A stretch of 64,000 bases of DNA from assembly GCF_016481305.1 (NCBI RefSeq), contig NZ_JAENBO010000004.1, positions 62,001 through 126,000 of the forward strand, given 5' to 3'. Of the stretch, positions 1 to 9,952 are shown one piece after another. The DNA comes from Streptococcus pacificus. GTDB lineage: Bacteria > Bacillota > Bacilli > Lactobacillales > Streptococcaceae. Under the pieces are notes generated by a model. The model ran no database searches. It was not told where the DNA came from and saw nothing but the letters and a program-made list of their open reading frames with translations. The position numbers and the translations under genes were made by a program. Position 1 is the stretch's first letter. Each line of letters begins with the position of its first letter.

Positions 1-273
1 CTAGATGGTATTGTTAATAAAATAGAAGCACCAAAACCAATTGAGACCAATATTTATGCCATGACAGCAGAAGAACGTAAAAAAGCAGGCATTGTTGATT
101 TACCTTCTACCCTTCACAATGCTTTAAAAGCCTTGAAAAAATCAACTGTTGTCAAGGAAGCCCTCGGAGATCATATCTATACTAATTTTTATGATGCTAA
201 GCGTATTGAATGGGCCAGCTATGCTTCTTATGTGTCTCAGTGGGAAATTGATAACTATCTTGAATTATATTAA
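1..273 (+). CDS. glnA: Glutamine synthetase type I, C-terminal end (partial)
   Basis: The reading frame is open from the first base of the window and ends at a TAA at 271-273, so only about the last 90 residues are present. They match the C-terminal tail of type I glutamine synthetase as I know it from Gram-positives: [13 protein letters not shown], then [10 protein letters not shown], then a tail ending [12 protein letters not shown]. The enzyme makes glutamine from glutamate, ammonia and ATP in the cytoplasm. The active-site domain lies upstream of the window. A terminator follows directly, so the gene ends its transcript here. Confidence 0.93.
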   Translation, partial: LDGIVNKIEAPKPIETNIYAMTAEERKKAGIVDLPSTLHNALKALKKSTVVKEALGDHIYTNFYDAKRIEWASYASYVSQWEIDNYLELY

Positions 274-284
274 AACCTAGTTAA

Positions 285-315
285 AAGGCAAGCTTATCAG
301 GCTTGTCTTTTTTTT
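285..315 (+). terminator. Intrinsic terminator of glnA
   Basis: AAGGCAAGC pairs with GCTTGTCTT (one G-U pair) around a short loop and is followed by a run of eight T. It lies 12 bases after the glnA stop. Confidence 0.85.
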
Positions 316-336
316 GTTAATGATTTTCTTTACAAC

Positions 337-353
337 TGTTATCTGACTTTAAA
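337..353 (+). promoter_or_regulatory. Candidate WalR (VicR) box upstream of the CHAP gene
   Basis: TGTTAT, five bases, then TTTAAA resembles the WalR consensus TGTWAH-N5-TGTWAH with one mismatch in the second half. WalRK is known to control murein hydrolases with LysM or CHAP domains in streptococci, which fits the downstream gene. The -35/-10 placement is unclear: a TTGACA is at 358-363 but no -10 lies at 17 bp. This is a weak call. Confidence 0.35.
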
Positions 354-411
354 CAAATTGACATATTAATAGCTTATGATAAGTATAAAACTGGATTCAA
401 AGGAGAAAAAA

Positions 412-1032
412 GTGAAAAAAGTAAAGCAAACATCAAAATTATGGTTACAACAATTAATGCTAGTTGGTGCAGTGTCAGCAACGACTCTTTTAGCTAACGA
501 GGTAGCTTTGGCAGATGAACATGTGATTCAAAATGGTGATTCTTTCTATAGTATTGCACAGCAATATGGTATGGATATGTATGAATTGGCAGCAATGAAT
601 AATCTTGATGTTTCAAGCCTTATTCTCCCTGGTCAAGTATTAACTGTTTCAACTCCAGCACCAGCTCCAGTAGAGGTTTCTCAAGGAACTGAAGGGTATA
701 CAGGTAGTTACCCAATTGGTCAATGTACTTGGGGTGTTCAACAATTAGCACCTTGGGTCGGTGAATGGTGGGGCAACGGTGGCGATTGGGCCGGAACTGC
801 TTCTTGGTTAGGCTACCAAATTGGTAAAACACCTATGGTTGGTTCAATCATTTGCTGGACAGATGGTGGCTATGGTCATGTGGCTTATGTCATTGATGTT
901 CAAAGTGAAACAAGTATTCAAGTATTAGAAGCAAACTTTAATGGTCAACAATGGATTGATAACTACAGAGGTTGGTTTAATCCGTATGATGGGGTGACAC
1001 CAGGTGAAGTGACTTATATCTATCCTTATTAA
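412..1032 (+). CDS. Secreted LysM-CHAP domain protein (putative peptidoglycan hydrolase)
   Basis: The start is taken as GTG 412, because AAGGAG at 399-404 lies 7 bases before it; an in-frame ATG at 376 has no such site. The product is about 206 residues. Residues 1-34 form a signal peptide ending ALA, then a single LysM domain (about 36-80) that should bind peptidoglycan, a short Pro/Ala linker, and a CHAP domain to the end. In the CHAP domain the expected nucleophile is Cys105 in GQCTWGV and the expected histidine is His156 in GHVAYV. Such proteins are usually amidases or endopeptidases acting in cell separation, but the bond cut cannot be read from sequence. It is a single-gene unit between terminators and may be under WalRK control. 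Confidence 0.85.
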   Translation: MKKVKQTSKLWLQQLMLVGAVSATTLLANEVALADEHVIQNGDSFYSIAQQYGMDMYELAAMNNLDVSSLILPGQVLTVSTPAPAPVEVSQGTEGYTGSYPIGQCTWGVQQLAPWVGEWWGNGGDWAGTASWLGYQIGKTPMVGSIICWTDGGYGHVAYVIDVQSETSIQVLEANFNGQQWIDNYRGWFNPYDGVTPGEVTYIYPY

Positions 1033-1041
1033 TGGTACTGT

Positions 1042-1073
1042 AAAAACGCTCATCGCTTGCGATGAACGTTTTT
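1042..1073 (+). terminator. Terminator of the LysM-CHAP gene
   Basis: AAAAACG and CATCG arms pair with CGATG and CGTTTTT around a short loop, with the T run built into the 3' arm. It lies 9 bases after the stop. Confidence 0.75.
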
Positions 1074-1099
1074 ATGATGGATTGGTTAAACAATGTGAT

Positions 1100-1134
1100 A
1101 AAAAACGCTAGATATTTTATCTAGCGCTTTTTTT
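1100..1134 (-). terminator. Terminator of rpoY-rnjA (bidirectional shape)
   Basis: CGCTAGAT and ATCTAGCG form a perfect stem flanked by A and T runs, so it can work on both strands. It lies just past the rnjA stop and separates two convergent units. Confidence 0.85.
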
Positions 1135-1135
1135 A

Positions 1136-2815
1136 TTATTTATCGGGTGTTAAAATCATCGGAATGATGATTGGTTCACGTTCTGTTTTTTCGTATAGGA
1201 AAGGACGAAGAGCATTTACGATAGAACCATTTAAGGACTGGATGCTAGCATCCTTGTTTTTGAGTGCAATCCTAATAGTATTAAAGAGAAGGCGTTGGGT
1301 TTCTCTGATTAAGTCACCTGACTCTCTCATATAGATAAAGCCACGACTAAGGATATCTGGTCCAGCTAAAATCATTTGAGAATCAAAATCGACTGTAGCA
1401 ACTGCAAGCACCACACCGTCTTCTGATAAATCACGACGATCTTTTAAAACAGCAGCACCGATATCGCCAATACCTTTACCATCAACATAGATGTCTTGGG
1501 CATTGAATTTGCCAGCCATACGAGCTGAATCTCTGGTTACCGCCAATACATCACCATTTTCCATGATAAAGATATTTTCTTTTGGGATACCAGTATCATT
1601 AGCAAGTCCAGCATGAACTTTTTGCATACGGTATTCACCGTGGACAGGCATAAAGAATTTTGGCTTAATCAGACTAAGCATGAGTTTTTGCTCTTGTTGA
1701 CCACCATGTCCTGAAGTATGGACGGTATTGACTTTGCTATGGATAACTTCTACGCCAGCTTCTTGGATGGTGTTGATTAGTTTATTAACACTGGTTGTGT
1801 TTCCAGGAATTGGGCTAGATGAGAAGATAACAGTGTCTCCTTGTTGGAGGGAAACTTGTCTGTGTGTTCCGTTAGCGATGCGAGATAGAGCAGCCATTGA
1901 TTCTCCTTGACTTCCCGTACAAAGAATCATGATATCACTAGCATTGTAGTTTTTAATGTCTTTTGGTTCAATAAAGGTTCCCTTAGGCACTTTAATATAA
2001 CCAAGTTCAGTCCCGTTGACCATGGCTTTTTCCATTGAACGTCCAAAAACAACAATCTTACGACCTGTTTTAACGGCCGCTTGTGCTGCTTGTTGCAGAC
2101 GGAAAATGTTTGAGGCAAAAGAGGCAAAGATAATCCGTCCATGAATGCCTTCGATGATTTTTGTGATGGATTGTCCAACGACTTTTTCAGAATTGGTAAA
2201 GGTTGGAATCTCAGCGTTGGTTGAATCTGACAAGAGAAGCAACACGCCTTCTTCTCCTAAAGCAGCCATTTTGTGAAGATCAGCAGGCTTACCAACGGGT
2301 GTAAAGTCAAACTTGAAGTCTCCAGTGGCTACAATTTTTCCTTCAGGTGTATGGATAACAATACCAAGAGGTTCTGGAATCGAATGGGTGGTATCAAAGA
2401 AGGTCACGCTTAAATTTTTAAAAGTTAATTTAGTTTTGTCATTGATTTCAAATAATTTAGCATCACGAAGCAGACCATGTTCTTCTAATTTACCACGGAT
2501 AAGCGCTAAGGCAAGTGGAGAAGCATAAATAGGGATATTCACTTGTTTGAATAAGAAGGGAATCCCACCAATATGGTCCTCATGGCCATGAGTGATAACG
2601 AGTGCTTTCACTCGGTCAATATTTTCGACGATGTAAGAGTAGTCTGGAATAACATAGTCGATACCAAGCAGGTCATCTTCTGGGAACTTGATTCCGGCAT
2701 CAACAATGATGATTTCGTCTTGGTATTCAATACCATAGGTATTTTTACCAATTTCTCCAAGCCCACCAATAGCATAGACGCCTACTTCATTAGGTTTTAA
2801 ATTGATTTTTGACAT
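1136..2815 (-). CDS. rnjA: Ribonuclease J1
   Basis: This 559-residue protein is a beta-CASP metallo-beta-lactamase ribonuclease, with 5'-3' exonuclease and endonuclease activity in mRNA decay and RNA maturation. The metal-binding motif HGHEDH is at residues 76-81 and is intact. This favours RNase J1, since J2 paralogues usually have a degenerate motif here. Further motifs are [21 protein letters not shown], and the beta-[14 protein letters not shown] followed by PVHGEYR. The length is normal for streptococcal J1. It starts only 3 bases after the rpoY stop, so the two are co-transcribed, as is usual in Firmicutes. Confidence 0.95.
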   Translation of the reverse strand: MSKINLKPNEVGVYAIGGLGEIGKNTYGIEYQDEIIIVDAGIKFPEDDLLGIDYVIPDYSYIVENIDRVKALVITHGHEDHIGGIPFLFKQVNIPIYASPLALALIRGKLEEHGLLRDAKLFEINDKTKLTFKNLSVTFFDTTHSIPEPLGIVIHTPEGKIVATGDFKFDFTPVGKPADLHKMAALGEEGVLLLLSDSTNAEIPTFTNSEKVVGQSITKIIEGIHGRIIFASFASNIFRLQQAAQAAVKTGRKIVVFGRSMEKAMVNGTELGYIKVPKGTFIEPKDIKNYNASDIMILCTGSQGESMAALSRIANGTHRQVSLQQGDTVIFSSSPIPGNTTSVNKLINTIQEAGVEVIHSKVNTVHTSGHGGQQEQKLMLSLIKPKFFMPVHGEYRMQKVHAGLANDTGIPKENIFIMENGDVLAVTRDSARMAGKFNAQDIYVDGKGIGDIGAAVLKDRRDLSEDGVVLAVATVDFDSQMILAGPDILSRGFIYMRESGDLIRETQRLLFNTIRIALKNKDASIQSLNGSIVNALRPFLYEKTEREPIIIPMILTPDK

Positions 2816-2818
2816 ATT

Positions 2819-3049
2819 TTATAACTCCGTTAATTCAAAAGCACCAGTCTCTTTTTCATAAGCAAGATGCTTTTCTGAGAGTGCTTCAATATATTCTACA
2901 TTAAAATTTGTTTTTTCTTCCACGAGTTGACGAGCAATGATTCGTCCTTGTAATTCACTGTCAGCAGTGATATCTAAATAGAGTGATTTGGTTTGTTCGC
3001 GACGTGGGTTATTGTCTTTATTGTCTTGATAAAAAACTTTATAAATCAT
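2819..3049 (-). CDS. rpoY: RNA polymerase epsilon subunit
   Basis: The 76-residue protein starts [11 protein letters not shown] and belongs to the former DUF1447 family (YkzG), now known as the small epsilon subunit of Firmicute RNA polymerase. The ATG is preceded by an AAAAGGA site. A TATACT lies on this strand at 3150-3155 as a candidate -10, but its -35 is poor. Position directly upstream of rnjA is the family's normal context. Confidence 0.93.
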   Translation of the reverse strand: MIYKVFYQDNKDNNPRREQTKSLYLDITADSELQGRIIARQLVEEKTNFNVEYIEALSEKHLAYEKETGAFELTEL

Positions 3050-3170
3050 AATTTTTTCCTTTTCTAAGTAACGATGGCTTTTTAACTACAAAAAAACGCG
3101 CCAAATTGTTGACAAATTTGACAAAAAAACTATTTCATTTTCATTGTGTAGTATATTTTATCCTGATTCG

Positions 3171-3199
3171 TTGCATTTGAAGTCATTATATCATACAAT
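3171..3199 (+). promoter_or_regulatory. Promoter of the tsaB-rimI-tsaD operon
   Basis: TTGCAT at 3171-3176, 17 bases, then TACAAT at 3194-3199. It lies about 33 bases upstream of the tsaB ATG. Confidence 0.6.
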
Positions 3200-3231
3200 A
3201 TTAGATATAATCAAGTAAGGGAATTTAAATA

Positions 3232-3921
3232 ATGAAAGTTTTAGCGTTTGATACATCAAACAAGGCCATGTCGATTGCTTTATTAGAAGACGAGACACTA
3301 TTGGCTGAAATGACTTTAAATATCAAGAAAAATCATAGTATTAGTCTGATGCCATCAATTGATTTTTTGATGGCACAAGTAGGTTTAACGCCAAAAGACT
3401 TAGAGAGAATTGTTGTTGCTAAGGGACCTGGTTCATATACGGGTTTAAGGGTGGCTGTTGCAACAGCTAAAACGCTAGCTTACACTTTAAAAATTGATGT
3501 CGTTGGCGTCTCTAGTTTAGCTGCAATCGCCTTAAATGCTAAACAAAATGGTCTTGTGGTACCAATTATTGATGCTAGACGACAAAATGTCTATGCCGGT
3601 TTCTATCGTCACGGGCAATCTGTTAAATCAGATCAGCACATGAGTTTTAGTGATGTTTTAGCGAGTCTTACCGATGAAGACGATGTTAGTATTGTCGGTG
3701 AAGTTGATGCTTTTTATGAAACAATCAAAGAAAGCCTACCAAAAGCCAAGATTTTGGCGGTTTTACCAAGTGCTTATGAGATTGGTAAGTTAGGGTTGAC
3801 GCTTCCAGCAGAGACTGTTGACTTTTTTGTGCCTGAGTATTTAAAACGCGTTGAAGCAGAAGAAAATTGGTTGAAAACTCACGAACTAACCAATGAAGAC
3901 GATTTTATTAAGCGAGTTTAA
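3232..3921 (+). CDS. tsaB: tRNA t6A biosynthesis protein TsaB
   Basis: A 229-residue ASKHA-fold protein that partners TsaD and TsaE in making N6-threonylcarbamoyladenosine at position 37 of ANN-decoding tRNAs. The N-terminal strand KVLAFDTSNKAMS and the loop GPGSYTGLRVAVATAK (about residues 66-81) are diagnostic. TsaB keeps the fold but is a scaffold rather than the catalytic subunit. It is first in an operon with rimI one base downstream and tsaD overlapping rimI. Confidence 0.94.
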   Translation: MKVLAFDTSNKAMSIALLEDETLLAEMTLNIKKNHSISLMPSIDFLMAQVGLTPKDLERIVVAKGPGSYTGLRVAVATAKTLAYTLKIDVVGVSSLAAIALNAKQNGLVVPIIDARRQNVYAGFYRHGQSVKSDQHMSFSDVLASLTDEDDVSIVGEVDAFYETIKESLPKAKILAVLPSAYEIGKLGLTLPAETVDFFVPEYLKRVEAEENWLKTHELTNEDDFIKRV

Positions 3922-3922
3922 G

Positions 3923-4348
3923 ATGTTATCAAAAATGGAAAAAGTAGAGATGATTCACACCATTTTAGAGGATGTCTACACTAGTTCTCCTTGGAGTAAA
4001 CAACAGATTCAAGCAGACCTTGAAAAAGAAAGTACAGACTACTTTTTTGTCTATCACGAAAAAGAAGCAGTTGGCTTTTTAGCGATTGAATACCTTTATG
4101 GTGAGTTAGAAATCACTAATATTGCCGTCAAAAGTGCCTTTCAAAACAAGGGTTTTGGCAAGGCCTTATTACAACAGTTGGTTGATAAGCCAGAAGTTGT
4201 TTTTTTAGAAGTTAGGGCCTCTAATATAAAAGGGCAAACTTTCTATCAAAATAATGGGTTTAAACCAGTTGGAAAAAGACCAAACTATTATCACAATCCA
4301 ACAGAGGATGCTGTGATTATGAAGCGAGAAGAAAACAATGAAAGATAG
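3923..4348 (+). CDS. rimI: Ribosomal protein S18-alanine N-acetyltransferase-like GNAT
   Basis: I chose ATG 3923, one base after the tsaB stop; the in-frame ATG at 3893 would overlap tsaB by 29 bases. ATG 3935 is a possible alternative because the ribosome site is weak. The product is about 141 residues with a GNAT fold. The acetyl-CoA loop is in the [15 protein letters not shown] segment, followed by [19 protein letters not shown], a common RimI signature. Placement between tsaB and tsaD is the standard streptococcal arrangement. Whether the target is S18 or other N-termini is not shown by sequence. Confidence 0.88.
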   Translation: MLSKMEKVEMIHTILEDVYTSSPWSKQQIQADLEKESTDYFFVYHEKEAVGFLAIEYLYGELEITNIAVKSAFQNKGFGKALLQQLVDKPEVVFLEVRASNIKGQTFYQNNGFKPVGKRPNYYHNPTEDAVIMKREENNER

Positions 4349-5348
4349 ATATATTTTAGCAATTGAGTCCTCTTGTGATGAGACAAGTGTGGCTGTATTA
4401 AAAAATGAAGCAGAACTTTTATCAAACGTTATAGCTAGTCAAGTAGAGAGTCATAAACGTTTTGGTGGTGTGGTTCCTGAGGTGGCCAGCCGTCACCATG
4501 TGGAAGTCATCACTGTTTGTATCGAAGAAGCCCTAAAAGAAGCGGGCGTTGAGACAAGTGAGTTAGATGCCGTAGCGGTCACTTATGGACCAGGACTTGT
4601 TGGTGCCCTTTTAGTGGGTATGGCTGCCGCCAAGGCTTTTGCATGGGCCAACAATCTGCCTTTGATTCCTGTCAATCATATGGCAGGGCATTTGATGGCA
4701 GCTAGAGACGAAGGGGAGTTGACTTATCCTTTACTAGCTTTACTGGTCTCTGGTGGACATACAGAATTGGTTTATGTTCCTAAACCAGGAGAATATCACA
4801 TTGTTGGTGAGACACGTGACGATGCTGTCGGTGAAGCCTATGACAAGGTAGGGCGCGTGATGGGTCTTTCCTACCCAGCGGGTCGTGAAATTGATGAGTT
4901 GGCCCATAAAGGTCAAGACAGATATGATTTTCCTCGTGCCATGATTAAGGAAGATCATTTGGAATTCTCTTTTTCAGGCTTGAAATCAGCTTTTATCAAC
5001 CTTCATCATAATGCTGAACAAAAAGGTGAAGAACTGGTTTTAGAAGACTTGTGTGCCTCTTTTCAGGCAGCCGTTTTAGATGTCTTACTAGCAAAAACCA
5101 AGAAAGCCCTCAAGCAATACCCAGTCAAAACACTAGTTGTTGCTGGTGGGGTTGCTGCTAACAAAGGATTAAGAGAGCGCTTGGCCAAAGAAATCACAGA
5201 AGTGCCTGTTGTCATTCCCAAACTACGTCTTTGTGGTGACAATGCTGGTATGATTGCTTTTGCGGCGGCGGTTGAATATGAACAAGGTCATTTTGCAACG
5301 CTTGACTTAAATGCCAAACCAAGCCTAGCTTTTGATACCTTATCCTAA
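4338..5348 (+). CDS. tsaD: tRNA N6-adenosine threonylcarbamoyltransferase
   Basis: A 336-residue Kae1/TsaD protein, the catalytic subunit that transfers threonylcarbamoyl to A37 of tRNA. It begins with the family signature [14 protein letters not shown], has the metal-binding HMAGH motif with His114 and His118, and ends with the nucleotide-binding loop [13 protein letters not shown] and [12 protein letters not shown]. The start overlaps the end of rimI by 11 bases, which suggests translational coupling. Confidence 0.96.
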   Translation: MKDRYILAIESSCDETSVAVLKNEAELLSNVIASQVESHKRFGGVVPEVASRHHVEVITVCIEEALKEAGVETSELDAVAVTYGPGLVGALLVGMAAAKAFAWANNLPLIPVNHMAGHLMAARDEGELTYPLLALLVSGGHTELVYVPKPGEYHIVGETRDDAVGEAYDKVGRVMGLSYPAGREIDELAHKGQDRYDFPRAMIKEDHLEFSFSGLKSAFINLHHNAEQKGEELVLEDLCASFQAAVLDVLLAKTKKALKQYPVKTLVVAGGVAANKGLRERLAKEITEVPVVIPKLRLCGDNAGMIAFAAAVEYEQGHFATLDLNAKPSLAFDTLS

Positions 5349-5380
5349 TCCTTTTTAAAAAGAGTTGTGAGGATGAATAA

Positions 5381-5818
5381 ATGATTAGAACAGCACAAAC
5401 ATCAGATGCACAAGCCCTCAGAGATATCTGTGATATTAGTCTAGGGTATAGTGTTTCAACGGAGTTGGTTCGAGAACAAATCGCTCGCTTAACCAAAGAT
5501 CCTAATCAGTATTTGGTGGTTTTTGAGGAGGAGACTAGTCAAACGGTGACTGGTTTTCTTCATGCGAGTCGCTATGAAAGTATTTACAGTGAAGCAGGTT
5601 TTAATATTATGGGGCTTGCTGTCCATCCTGACTATCAACATCGAGGAATGGGAAAAAGACTCTTACTTGCACTGGAGGATGAAGCAAAGAAAAGACATTA
5701 TTCCTACATTCGCTTTAATTCAGCGGACCACAGAAGAGCGGCGCATGCCTTTTATGAGCGGTGTGGTTATGTGTCTGATAAGATACAAAAACGCTTTTTA
5801 AAACAATTTGAAGATTAA
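5381..5818 (+). CDS. GNAT family acetyltransferase
   Basis: A 145-residue single-domain GNAT protein. The acetyl-CoA-binding segment is LAVHPDYQHRGMGKRLL at about residues 86-102, followed by an RFNSADHRRAAHAFYERCGY motif that resembles small-molecule or protein N-acetyltransferases. The ATG has a GTGAGGATG-type ribosome site. It lies 32 bases after tsaD and ahead of a terminator, so it is probably the last gene of that operon. The substrate cannot be inferred. Confidence 0.85.
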   Translation: MIRTAQTSDAQALRDICDISLGYSVSTELVREQIARLTKDPNQYLVVFEEETSQTVTGFLHASRYESIYSEAGFNIMGLAVHPDYQHRGMGKRLLLALEDEAKKRHYSYIRFNSADHRRAAHAFYERCGYVSDKIQKRFLKQFED

Positions 5819-5849
5819 AAAGGACGGGTAGTCATACCTGTCCTTTCTT
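5817..5849 (+). terminator. Terminator after the tsaD operon
   Basis: AAAGGAC and GTCCTTT arms with an inner GGTA/TACC stem form a good hairpin. The T run is interrupted, so it may be only moderately efficient. Confidence 0.65.
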
Positions 5850-5870
5850 GTTTATTTTTAGCTTATTTCT

Positions 5871-7166
<1,296 letters not shown>

Positions 7167-7186
7167 CTCTTAAGGGCTTTCTAAAA

Positions 7187-7215
7187 TTGACATTATTGTA
7201 AGGTTATGATACTAT
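7187..7215 (+). promoter_or_regulatory. Promoter of the rocS-like gene
   Basis: TTGACA at 7187-7192, 17 bases, then TACTAT at 7210-7215, followed by the gene 35 bases later. Confidence 0.75.
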
Positions 7216-7250
7216 TTCTATAAGTATAATGTCAGGATAAAGAGGGAATT

Positions 7251-7784
7251 ATGGCGATTGAAAAGACAGTCAGCGAATTAGCTGAAATTTTGGGAGTTAG
7301 CCGTCAGGCAGTTAATAACCGTGTCAAAACACTTTCTGAGGAAGATGTCGATAAAAATGATAAAGGGGTTACTGTCGTTACTCGCAGCGGTCTTATTAAA
7401 TTAGAGGAAATTTATAAAAAAACGATTTTTGAAGATGAGCCGATTAGTGAGGAAGCAAAACAGCGTGAGCTTCTTGAGATTTTAGTGGATGAAAAAAACA
7501 CTGAAATTACACGTCTTTATGAGCAAATCAAAGCCAAAGATATTCAAATTGCTGAAAAAGATAAACAATTGAGTGTTAAGGATGTTCAAATTGCTGAAAA
7601 GGATAAACAGCTTGATCAACAACAACAATTGACCCTGACTGCCATGAAAGAAAAGGAAACACTTCTCTTAGAGTTGGAAGAAGCTAAGAATGAGGTGGAA
7701 GAAACAAAACACAAGGCTGAGCGCACACAGGCGCAACAAGTTGCTAGAAAAAAAGGGTTTTTTGCCCGTTTATTTGGAAAATAA
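7251..7784 (+). CDS. rocS: RocS-like chromosome segregation protein (DUF536)
   Basis: A 177-residue protein in three parts. Residues 1-30 form a helix-turn-helix (VSELAEILGVSRQAVNNRV), about 80-165 are a long coiled coil with a repeated IAEKDKQL motif, and the end RKKGFFARLFGK looks like a short amphipathic membrane-binding helix. This architecture matches RocS of S. pneumoniae, which binds DNA and membrane and helps chromosome segregation and nucleoid protection. The name rests on architecture and recollection of that family, not on a search. A strong promoter drives it alone. Confidence 0.72.
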   Translation: MAIEKTVSELAEILGVSRQAVNNRVKTLSEEDVDKNDKGVTVVTRSGLIKLEEIYKKTIFEDEPISEEAKQRELLEILVDEKNTEITRLYEQIKAKDIQIAEKDKQLSVKDVQIAEKDKQLDQQQQLTLTAMKEKETLLLELEEAKNEVEETKHKAERTQAQQVARKKGFFARLFGK

Positions 7785-7830
7785 AGTCTCTGCTCTGATG
7801 GGAGGCTTTTTCTTTAGATGAGGTCATGTT

Positions 7831-8424
7831 ATGGAACACTTAGACACCTATATCGCTTTTGACTTGGAATTTAATACGGTTGATCATGTCAGTCATATCA
7901 TCCAGGTATCAGCGGTGAAATATCACAAGCACCAAGAAGTTGCGACGTTTGATACCTATGTTTATACAGAGGTACCCCTACAAAGTTTTATCAATGGGTT
8001 GACTGGGATTACAGCAGACAAGATTAAAAAGGCACCAGCTATTGAGACAGTGATGGCAGATTTTAAGGCATTTGTTGCCTCAACGCCTTTGATTGGCTAC
8101 AATGCTAAAAAAAGTGACCTACCTCTTTTGTTGGCACATGAGTTGGACCTTAGAGAACAGTACTTGGTTGATGTCTATGAAGAAGCAAAGATGAGACGTA
8201 GTAAGGACTTAAATGGTATCAGTAATCTCCAGCTTCACACTGTCGCCCAGTTTTTAGAGATTAGTGGGAAAAGCCATAATAGCCTTGAAGATGCGAGAAT
8301 GACAGCCCTTGTCTATGAAAAGTTTTGCGAATTTGATGACAATATTGCCCTTTTAGACCAGCAAGAAGAAGTGACAAACAATCCCTTTGCCAATTTTAAC
8401 TTATCAGATATCTTATCTGAATAA
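7831..8424 (+). CDS. DnaQ-like 3'-5' exonuclease
   Basis: A 197-residue DEDDh exonuclease. Exo I is FDLEFNT (acidic pair at about Asp11 and Glu13), Exo II is in IGYNAKKSDLPLL, and Exo III is HNSLEDARMTALVYE with the His-x4-Asp pair. It resembles the epsilon proofreading subunit of DNA polymerase III but stands alone, without a polymerase or helicase domain. Its substrate, whether DNA repair intermediates or RNA, is open. It follows rocS by 46 bases with no terminator between, so read-through is likely. Confidence 0.88.
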   Translation: MEHLDTYIAFDLEFNTVDHVSHIIQVSAVKYHKHQEVATFDTYVYTEVPLQSFINGLTGITADKIKKAPAIETVMADFKAFVASTPLIGYNAKKSDLPLLLAHELDLREQYLVDVYEEAKMRRSKDLNGISNLQLHTVAQFLEISGKSHNSLEDARMTALVYEKFCEFDDNIALLDQQEEVTNNPFANFNLSDILSE

Positions 8425-8453
8425 AAAAACCGAACGCTCTGTTCGGCTTTTTT
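8424..8453. terminator. Bidirectional terminator between convergent genes
   Basis: CCGAAC and GTTCGG arms with flanking A and T runs form a compact symmetric hairpin between the exonuclease and ybaB stops. It can serve both strands. Confidence 0.9.
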
Positions 8454-8454
8454 G

Positions 8455-8754
8455 TTAGAAGGGTAATTTACCAGCAAAGGCACCCATGGTTTTTTGTGTT
8501 TCGTCTTCGATTTGTTTCAAGGCATCATTGACTGCTTGAATGGTCATGTCTTGAAGCGTTTCGACATCCTCTGGGTCAACAACATCACTCTTAAAATCGA
8601 TTGACACGAGTTGTTTATCACCAGTAAAGGTTGCAACCACTAGGTCTTGCGCTGACTTGCCGGTAAAAGTAGCAGCTGCTAATTCAGCCTGTTTCTTTTC
8701 CATTTGCTTTTGTAATTTTTGTGCCTGTCTCATAACGTTCTGCATATTCATCAT
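8455..8754 (-). CDS. ybaB: YbaB/EbfC nucleoid-associated protein
   Basis: A 99-residue protein starting [20 protein letters not shown], the diagnostic N-terminus of the YbaB/EbfC family. These dimeric proteins bind DNA and are counted as nucleoid-associated. The length is typical. In many bacteria the gene sits beside dnaX-recR, but here it is alone and convergent with the exonuclease gene. TATAAT lies on this strand at 8834-8839 as a candidate -10. Confidence 0.9.
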   Translation of the reverse strand: MMNMQNVMRQAQKLQKQMEKKQAELAAATFTGKSAQDLVVATFTGDKQLVSIDFKSDVVDPEDVETLQDMTIQAVNDALKQIEDETQKTMGAFAGKLPF

Positions 8755-9109
8755 GATGTTTAGTGTCTCCTTTGTTTATCCTTAAAATCATATTTAGACT
8801 GTTCTTTATAAACGGTCTTTTTAGCTAATGCTTATTATACCATGTTTGAGAGAGAAGACAAAATGGATACCATTCATAAATTATTATTAAAATGCTGTTT
8901 GGCGTGATACAATAATGATAGTAAGAAATAGTTTAAAAATAGAAGAAATTTAGAAAGTCTATCAATTTTTAAAACTGGTAAAGTGAATCGAGGTGAAATA
9001 AAAAAGTATACAATATTGTTTCAAATTTTCATAGTAACTTCAACTGATAGCAAGGATTAAAACATTTAAAAATAATAGTGAAATATAGCGTGGAGTAGGA
9101 GGGAATACT
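8755..9109. other. Intergenic region between ybaB and the ClbS-like gene
   Basis: This 355-base stretch is AT-rich and I see no gene. It holds the ybaB 5' region and, for the + strand gene, a TATACAAT near 9008-9015 and the ribosome site AGGAGGGA just before 9110. The 12-mer AAAACTGGTAAA occurs near 8971 and again near 9753, on either side of the ClbS-like gene. Confidence 0.5.
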
Positions 9110-9652
9110 ATGCCAAGACCAAGAACAAAAGAAGATTTAATGATTGCTGCGAAAGAAAACTATGAGAAGTTAAACGTATTGATTACTAAGCTGTCTGAAG
9201 AAGAATTAAGTACACCTTTTGACTTTTCAAGTGATGAAAAAAAGAAAGAGGCACATTGGAAAAGAGACAAAAATCTAAGAGATATTTTAATCCATTTATA
9301 TGAATGGCATCAACTTCTTTTAAATTGGGTAGATACAAATTTAAAAGGTGTGCCAAAACCTTTTATCCCAGCGCCATATAATTGGAAAACTTATGGAGAT
9401 ATGAATGTTGAGTTTTGGAAAAAACATCAAAATACTTCTCTTGAAGATGCAAAAGAAATGTTTCATAAATCTCATAAAGACATTTTAGAATTAGCTGGAA
9501 GATTTACAAATGAAGAATTGTTTTCAAAAGATGTCTATAAGTGGGTAGGAGGAAGTGTACTTGGTTCGTATTTTGTAAGCACTACTTCAAGCCATTATGA
9601 TTGGGCGATGAAGAAATTAAAAGCACACCAAAAAAATTGTAAGAAAAAATAA
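9110..9652 (+). CDS. ClbS/DfsB family four-helix protein
   Basis: A 180-residue protein that fits the ClbS/DfsB family: the N-terminus PRPRTKEDLMIAAKENYEKL, then the signature RDILIHLYEWHQLLLNWV at about residues 62-79, then PAPYNWKTYGDMN. Members have a DinB-like four-helix bundle. ClbS itself is a cyclopropane hydrolase that protects colibactin producers. Most homologues, including this one, lie far from any such cluster and have no proven role. It is monocistronic with a strong AGGAGGGA ribosome site and opens the accessory part of the window. Confidence 0.82.
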   Translation: MPRPRTKEDLMIAAKENYEKLNVLITKLSEEELSTPFDFSSDEKKKEAHWKRDKNLRDILIHLYEWHQLLLNWVDTNLKGVPKPFIPAPYNWKTYGDMNVEFWKKHQNTSLEDAKEMFHKSHKDILELAGRFTNEELFSKDVYKWVGGSVLGSYFVSTTSSHYDWAMKKLKAHQKNCKKK

Positions 9653-9785
9653 GTAGATATAGAGATGAGAATGTGCATTTTAGTTTTGGAGAAAAGCTTT
9701 CTGTAGGAGTAATCTTAGCGAATCAGAGTGTTGATATTCATTCAAAGAATTAAAACTGGTAAAAATAATTAAGAATAGTCACATT

Positions 9786-9882
9786 AAAATTAAAAAAGCT
9801 CTCAGATTTTCTGAGCGCTTTTTGTGTGTAGAAAAATACTGTTCGTGCCTATTTTTTGTCTTATTGTGTTAAATTCTAGCTT
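9786..9882. repeat. Direct repeat copy A flanking the PadR cassette
   Basis: This 97-base segment is repeated at 11935-12027. Shared blocks include AAAATTAAAAAA, CTCAGATTTTCTGAGCG, AAAAATACTGTT, TTTTTTGTCTTATTGTG and TAGCTT. Differences are scattered substitutions and a few one- or two-base gaps; by eye identity is roughly 80-85 percent. Confidence 0.85.
9792..9823 (+). terminator. Terminator inside repeat copy A
   Basis: AAAAAGC and CTCAG arms pair with CTGAG and GCTTTTT. It would end transcription from the ClbS-like gene. Confidence 0.8.
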
Positions 9883-9952
9883 ATATTATTTTCTAATATA
9901 CATTGACAGGTGAGGTATATATGATTATAATATAGGTGAGGGAGGTGAGTGG

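Larger units (their letters stand above)
9653..9952. other. Intergenic region with terminator and first copy of a direct repeat
   Basis: No complete gene is present. The right half contains the terminator hairpin at 9792-9823 and the direct repeat at 9786-9882. A short open frame without a start spans about 9653-9752 and could be a gene remnant, but I cannot identify it. Confidence 0.5.
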
